From an uncultured Oscillibacter sp. (GTDB lineage: Bacteria; Bacillota; Clostridia; Oscillospirales; Oscillospiraceae): DNA of 6,989 bases. The DNA lies in NCBI GenBank assembly GCA_937884915.1, contig CALAAN010000364.1:1-6989 (forward strand). The letters run 5' to 3'. The translations under genes and the position numbers were made by a program. The notes under the pieces are model-generated. The model was given only the letters and a program-made list of their open reading frames with translations. It did not search any database and was not told where the DNA came from. Positions 4,281-6,989 of this stretch are shown here, piece by piece; the stretch's first letter is position 1; each line of letters begins with the position of its first letter.

Positions 4281-4640
4281 ATGACTCAAGCTCAAAGCGA
4301 CATCTATATAGCTTTGCTGATGGCTGGTCGTGAGGACGAGGCTACGGCTTACCGCGATAGGGTCGAGGCTGAGAGTCGCAGCTCTGCGCGGGCTCGTGCA
4401 AACGCGAATACCAACTACTTCGACAAGCACGGTCAGAAGATCGAGGCCGATATGCTTATCAGCATCGGCGGCGAAGAGCCCGAGCTCGTCCTGCTCTGCG
4501 GAGACGACAACCTCGGCGTGAACGCCTCGAATCCCGCGTACTTAGAGGCCCATCCTGGGGCCTACCAGGAGTGCTATCCACTCAGCAATTTTGCGAGTGA
4601 CGATATTGAAATTATTAAGGAGGATATGAATCATGTATAA
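4281..4640 (+). CDS. Unknown acidic protein (119 aa), partner of the DUF6273-like gene
   Basis: The N-terminal half is helical and charged (MTQAQSDIYIALLMAGREDEAT...ARARANAN). The C-terminal half has strands and a distinctive block NLGVNASNPAYLEAHP...ECYPLSNF. Similar LG-NASN-x-A-(F/Y)LE-x-HP blocks occur, from memory, in small uncharacterised proteins of Firmicutes phages and plasmids; no function is known. It does not look like Avd, the four-helix accessory protein of DGRs. AAGGAGG lies eleven to seventeen bases before the ATG. Its stop overlaps the start of the next gene by eight bases, so the two are coupled and may work together. Confidence 0.75.
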   Translation: MTQAQSDIYIALLMAGREDEATAYRDRVEAESRSSARARANANTNYFDKHGQKIEADMLISIGGEEPELVLLCGDDNLGVNASNPAYLEAHPGAYQECYPLSNFASDDIEIIKEDMNHV

Positions 4641-5319
4641 GTATTGCCCACATTGCGGAAAGCCCTTCCTGGAGCCTGATAAGCCCCGCACGGTCGGTTT
4701 TGTCTCTCAGGCGAAGGAGTTCATCACCTGGGCGCAAATCAAGGAATGGTCCGACCTGCGCGAGGCGTCAAAGCACTTTGAGATCGGCGACGAGATTTAT
4801 GATGAGCTTAAGACCGGCGAGCCGATTACTCTGGTCGTCACTGAGAAGGACAGACCTTTTGACGGCGACGTCATGTTTATGCTCAAGGACTGCTTGCGTG
4901 ATACCTACCCTATGAATGACACTGATACGAACGAAGGCGGCTGGAAGGCAAGCAAGCTCCGCAAGGACCTCAACACTAAGATTCTGGCTTTGCTGCCTGA
5001 TGATATGCGGGCCGCGATCAAGCCGAGAGTGATCGACGGTGAGAGCGATCTTCTTTGGCTTGCTTCCAGGGAGGAGGTCTTTGGAAGTGGTAGTCGGCTC
5101 GCGGGCAACTTTGATAGTAGCGAGCAGATGGCCTACTACAAGCGCCGCGGAAATCGCGTCAAGGCTCTCGGTGACGAGGGCGAGTCTGCGGGCAACTGGT
5201 GGGAGCGTTCTCCTTATGCGAGCAACTCTACCTTCTTCTGTGTTGTCTACAGCAGCGGCAACGCCAGCTGCTACTACGCCAGCGGCTCGATTGGCGTGGC
5301 CTTCGGCTTCTGTGTTTAA
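4633..5319 (+). CDS. DUF6273-like protein with DGR-type variable C-terminus (228 aa)
   Basis: It opens with one CxxC knuckle (C5, C8), half of a zinc ribbon. Residues ~45-228 have the layout of DUF6273: GEPITLVV, a MLKDCLRDTYPMND segment, LRKDLNTKILALLPDD, then LLWLASREEVFG, and a WWERSP...GVAFGFCV end. The last part matches C-type-lectin-fold DGR target proteins: Y195, F201, V204, Y206, C213, Y214, Y215, G218 and I220 stand on NNY codons between constant residues, as adenine mutagenesis of AAY template codons would produce. Such proteins display a changeable ligand-binding surface; this one has no signal peptide, so where it acts is unclear. AAGGAGG lies eight bases before the ATG. No reverse transcriptase or template repeat is in the window. 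Confidence 0.8.
   Translation: MYKYCPHCGKPFLEPDKPRTVGFVSQAKEFITWAQIKEWSDLREASKHFEIGDEIYDELKTGEPITLVVTEKDRPFDGDVMFMLKDCLRDTYPMNDTDTNEGGWKASKLRKDLNTKILALLPDDMRAAIKPRVIDGESDLLWLASREEVFGSGSRLAGNFDSSEQMAYYKRRGNRVKALGDEGESAGNWWERSPYASNSTFFCVVYSSGNASCYYASGSIGVAFGFCV
5197..5316 (+). other. Candidate DGR variable region
   Basis: It runs from the WW pair (W189) to the last sense codon. Candidate variable codons are TAT, TTC, GTT, TAC, AGC, TGC, TAC, TAC, GGC and ATT, all ending in T or C. The flanks (WWERSP and GVAFGFCV) look invariant, and the GC-rich end before the stop is where the IMH (initiation of mutagenic homing) sequence would sit. The template is not in the window, so the limits are approximate. 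Confidence 0.62.
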
Positions 5320-5334
5320 TCTACGATCTAAGAA

Positions 5335-5358
5335 TCCCCAGCCCGTCAGGGCTGGGGA
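5335..5358. other. GC-rich hairpin downstream of the variable region
   Basis: TCCCCAGCCC (5335-5344) and GGGCTGGGGA (5349-5358) pair perfectly over 10 bp around the loop GTCA. It starts 16 bases after the stop and has no T-run on either strand, which argues against a terminator. In Bordetella phage BPP-1 a short GC-rich hairpin/cruciform with a 4-nt loop just beyond the variable region is needed for efficient target recognition; this fits in size and place. Confidence 0.65.
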
Positions 5359-5379
5359 GAAGTAAAAAGGAGGATTCCG

Positions 5380-5571
5380 ATGGGATTAAGAGAACTGCGC
5401 CAGGCGAAAGGCCTGACCCTGAAAGGCCTGGCTGCGCTGAGCGGCGTTAACTATATGAAGATTCACCAAATCGAGACGGGCAAGATCAACCCTGAGAACA
5501 TTGCGCTCAAGACCGCCGTAAAACTGGCAAAGGCGCTTGACTGCAAGCCCGAAGACATTCTCGCCAAGTAG
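5380..5571 (+). CDS. XRE/Cro-type HTH regulator (63 aa)
   Basis: A minimal Cro/CI-fold protein. LRELRQAKGLTLKGLAALSG is helices 1 and 2, and VNYMKIHQIETGK is the recognition helix with the usual IxxxETGK end. ALKTAVKLAKALDCKPEDIL is the last pair of helices. At 63 aa it is only the DNA-binding domain, as in Cro. AAGGAGG lies nine bases before the ATG. It begins 60 bases after the DUF6273-like gene, with the hairpin in between, and seems to be on the same transcript. Its targets are unknown; the operator-like palindromes at 1094 and 2099 are possible but unproven. Confidence 0.88.
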   Translation: MGLRELRQAKGLTLKGLAALSGVNYMKIHQIETGKINPENIALKTAVKLAKALDCKPEDILAK

Positions 5572-5582
5572 AGGAGCCGCGT

Positions 5583-6149
5583 ATGGACGACGCCGAATAT
5601 ATCTACAAGCAAGACGTCAAAGAGAAGGCCATCACCGCGCGGAGCTCGCATAAGTATGGCAGCTCTCGCCGTCGTCGCTGCGGCCTTTCCAGCGACAATT
5701 TAACACGAAAGGAATGGGAACGTATGAACGGCCCAGTACATACTCTCAAGCCCGACGAGGCTCTTTCCTGGGACAGGTTCAGAGCTTTGCCGAAGAGCTT
5801 GCAGCAAGACTATATCAAGCATATCCTCTCGAAGTTTAAGGTCGGGCCCGCGGCGCTCGGTCGTATGTTCGGCGTCAGCGAGGCCTATTGTGGGGACTAC
5901 CTCAAAAAGCAGCTCGGTATCACCTTCCAGGGACGCACGACCCGACAGGAGACCTTGCGCTTCCTCAACGCCTACCGCCCCGAGCGCGGGCCTGTTTGCG
6001 CCGACAAAAAAAACACCGAACTCACGCGAGTCTCTTTGACCTTCTGCGGCGGCTTTTCGCCCGAGGCTATCACCGCAAGGCTTCAAGGACTTTTCCCCGC
6101 GGGCACTGCGGTCTCAATCACGGTCGATATTTCTGCTACTGAGGCCTGA
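5583..6149 (+). CDS. Phage-type protein with possible HTH (188 aa)
   Basis: The start MDDAEYIYKQDVKEK with a following Arg/Ser-rich stretch (SSHKYGSSRRRRCGLSSDNL) and KEWERMNGPV recurs, from memory, in many uncharacterised proteins of Clostridia phages and integrated elements. Residues ~63-117 (SWDRFRALPKSLQQDYI, then VGPAALGRMFGVSEAYCGDYL) look like a helix-turn-helix unit, so DNA binding is likely. The C-terminus (LTFCGGFSPEAITARLQGLFP...VSITVDIS) forms a small strand-helix-strand unit. GAGGAG lies shortly before the ATG, 11 bases after the XRE gene. It probably ends the long run, since a weak terminator follows. Confidence 0.78.
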   Translation: MDDAEYIYKQDVKEKAITARSSHKYGSSRRRRCGLSSDNLTRKEWERMNGPVHTLKPDEALSWDRFRALPKSLQQDYIKHILSKFKVGPAALGRMFGVSEAYCGDYLKKQLGITFQGRTTRQETLRFLNAYRPERGPVCADKKNTELTRVSLTFCGGFSPEAITARLQGLFPAGTAVSITVDISATEA

Positions 6150-6157
6150 GTAGCGAA

Positions 6158-6183
6158 TAGCAAACCCTCGATGGCGTTTGCTA
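6158..6183. repeat. Inverted repeat TAGCAAAC / GTTTGCTA
   Basis: Perfect 8-base arms (6158-6165, 6176-6183) around a 10-base loop, nine bases after the 188-aa gene. The right arm overlaps the first of two tandem TTTGCTACTGG repeats. Confidence 0.6.
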
Positions 6184-6198
6184 CTGGTTTGCTACTGG
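6177..6198. repeat. Tandem 11-bp direct repeat TTTGCTACTGG
   Basis: Two perfect abutting copies (6177-6187 and 6188-6198). An 11-bp period is about one helical turn, which suits repeated protein-binding sites on one face of DNA. The GCTAC core appears again in both orientations through 6358. Confidence 0.65.
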
Positions 6199-6203
6199 CG
6201 CAA

Positions 6204-6226
6204 GGCCTTATATATCAAGGCTTTTT
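6204..6226 (+). terminator. Weak rho-independent terminator
   Basis: GCCTT (6205-6209) pairs with AAGGC (6217-6221), extended by one G-T wobble, over a 7-base AT loop, followed by TTTTT. The stem is short, so termination may be partial. It would end the run from the SprT-like gene through the 188-aa gene. Confidence 0.5.
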
Positions 6227-6233
6227 AGAACAG

Positions 6234-6358
6234 GAGTAGCGGAGTAGCAATTTTACCTATTGAACCCTACAGATTAAACCTAAAAGGACATAATTATTTC
6301 CCTTTAGGTTTAATTCATAGGATTTATAGGAAGTCCGTTTTTTGCTACTCCGCTACTC
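6234..6358. repeat. Nested inverted repeat with GTAGC iterons
   Basis: Outer arms GAGTAGCGGAGTAGCAA (6234-6250) and its exact complement (6342-6358) are 17 bases each. Within the left side, GGAGTAGC occurs twice in tandem (6233-6240, 6241-6248). Inside lies an AT-rich inner hairpin: 6273-6287 pairs with 6300-6314 (14 of 15 positions) over a 12-base loop. There is no coding sequence. The right arm ends four bases before the ribosome binding site of the 123-aa gene. It could be a replication or recombination site, a multi-site operator, a tiny inserted element, or a structured RNA. Confidence 0.7.
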
Positions 6359-6372
6359 GACAGGAGGTTGAC

Positions 6373-6744
6373 ATGGCGAAAAGTAAAAAGCGCGGGCCGG
6401 CTCAGAAGTCGAAAAGCTCCTACGCCCAGGAGCTCCAGATGAAGAAACAGCTCGGCGCGAATATCATAGCGGACTGGACCGCGCAGCTCTGTCTCGATAC
6501 GATGGCGATTGTCCTCAACGACCCCGAGGTCATGGGCCATAGCGCGCTCGGCTCGAAACGGCTCATGCGCGTCTGCGAGGCCTTCAACGAGCTATTCGAC
6601 AAGACTCGGCTTGCTCTCTCTAAGAGCGACGAGGCCGAATACTGGCGCGTAAAGATCGACCAGGCGCAAGAGCGCATCTTCGGCCCCGACTATCTTCACT
6701 GGCAAGAGCGCTATTCCTACTGGGACGAGCGTGACACTTATTAA
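6373..6744 (+). CDS. Phage-type hypothetical protein (123 aa)
   Basis: The basic N-terminus (MAKSKKRGPAQKSKSS) is followed by a helical body: QMKKQLGANIIADWTAQLCLDTMAIVLND, then GSKRLMRVCEAFNELFD, then EYWRVKIDQAQERIFG. Proteins with this order (basic start, a DTxAI...L segment, a later xYWRxKLD segment) are, from memory, frequent among uncharacterised Clostridia phage proteins. No catalytic or metal-binding residues are seen, and DNA or RNA binding through the basic end is only a guess. CAGGAGG lies six bases before the ATG. It starts right after the nested inverted repeat, which may control it, and is followed after 12 bases by the next gene. Confidence 0.78.
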   Translation: MAKSKKRGPAQKSKSSYAQELQMKKQLGANIIADWTAQLCLDTMAIVLNDPEVMGHSALGSKRLMRVCEAFNELFDKTRLALSKSDEAEYWRVKIDQAQERIFGPDYLHWQERYSYWDERDTY

Positions 6745-6756
6745 GGAGGAAAGAGC

Positions 6757-6989
6757 ATGGCTCGATTGACAAAAAGAACATCTTCGGGCTGGGCACTTGC
6801 TGCGCCGTGCGCGCCTGGGGTACTTTTGGCCACGCTTGCTCGATATGAGAATATCGGCAACGCGCACCAGTTTAGACACCTCAGCGAGCTCAACACGCCG
6901 AAGAGCCCCTACCCTGACGGCGATACAAGCATTTTGGAGTGCCCTTGCTGCGGGAGCGGCGAATGGCTTCATAATGCCGACGAAAGCGA
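6757..6989 (+). CDS. Start of a MARLTKR-type protein with a Cys cluster (partial, 77 aa seen)
   Basis: The ATG follows AAGGAGGAAAGAGC. The frame stays open to the window edge. It begins MARLTKRTSSGW and continues with TLARYENIGNAHQFRHLSEL, which resembles the LAxYEDTGLTPEE segment that follows a MARLTKR start in many short Firmicutes phage proteins. Near the edge CPCCGSGEW (residues ~62-70) gives three cysteines that may be half of a zinc ribbon, with the rest outside the window. The function of these proteins is unknown. It is probably on the same transcript as the 123-aa gene. Confidence 0.72.
   Translation, partial: MARLTKRTSSGWALAAPCAPGVLLATLARYENIGNAHQFRHLSELNTPKSPYPDGDTSILECPCCGSGEWLHNADES

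Noticed and set aside
4281..4640. The 119-aa protein as the DGR accessory protein Avd
   Set aside because: Its length is right, but the C-terminal half is strand-rich with an NLGVNASN block; it does not look like a four-helix bundle, and no reverse transcriptase follows.
5335..5380. The post-DUF6273 hairpin as a rho-independent terminator
   Set aside because: No T-run follows on either strand, and a well-translated gene follows at once in the same direction. Partial termination cannot be excluded.
5700..6086. A 128-codon minus-strand frame opposite the 188-aa gene
   Set aside because: The plus strand carries a recognisable phage protein with a good start. The opposite frame has no domain or start signal.
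6592..6972. A 126-codon minus-strand frame over the last two genes
   Set aside because: It spans two plus-strand genes and their intergenic site, including the AAGGAGG site. Its product is Arg/Ala-rich and looks like a shadow.
6972..6982. ATAATGCCGAC near the window end as a third copy of the shared operator
   Set aside because: It lies inside a coding frame and lacks the second palindrome arm, so a chance match is more likely.

Overview
The window looks like phage or prophage DNA from a Gram-positive, Clostridia-type host, probably a gut Oscillospirales relative. The reasons are the moderately GC-rich sequence, strong GGAGG-type ribosome binding sites before nearly every gene, many very small genes packed with ATGA/TGATG overlaps, and several proteins resembling families that recur in Firmicutes phages and mobile elements. 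There is no terminase, integrase, polymerase or capsid gene, so the element type and host are inferred.

Layout. (1) 1-655: the end of a rightward phage module. It holds the tail of one gene, an SLH-like 81-aa protein and a two-helix membrane protein, closed by a strong hairpin terminator. (2) 653-1034: a leftward pair, a ribbon-helix-helix (RHH) protein and a 67-aa unknown. (3) 1035-3164: an accessory stretch of very small genes. Three rightward units and the leftward RHH pair are each preceded by a copy of one ~55-bp element, with two copies back to back at 1141-1249. A standalone leftward gene resembles the N-terminal module of some HNH endonucleases. Its promoter carries a palindrome also found upstream of the RHH gene. 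(4) 3192-6149: a long rightward run of a SprT-like zinc metalloprotease, a 119-aa unknown, a DUF6273-like protein, an XRE/Cro-type regulator and a 188-aa protein with a possible helix-turn-helix. (5) 6150-6372: a non-coding segment with a weak terminator, tandem short repeats and a nested inverted repeat. (6) 6373-6989: a 123-aa phage-type protein and the start of another gene that runs off the window.

The most notable element is the DUF6273-like gene. Its last ~40 codons look like the variable region of a diversity-generating retroelement (DGR): Tyr/Ser/Cys/Phe/Ile residues on NNY codons in a WWxRSP...GVAFGFCV frame. Sixteen bases after the stop lies a 10-bp GC-rich hairpin with a 4-nt loop and no T-tract, like the hairpin/cruciform beside the target of Bordetella phage BPP-1. 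No reverse transcriptase or template repeat is visible, so this would be a remote DGR target.

The second notable element is the regulatory wiring: four copies of one putative activator-dependent promoter on both strands, plus a separate shared operator on leftward genes. This suggests the small accessory genes are switched on together by a factor not encoded by any gene recognised here.
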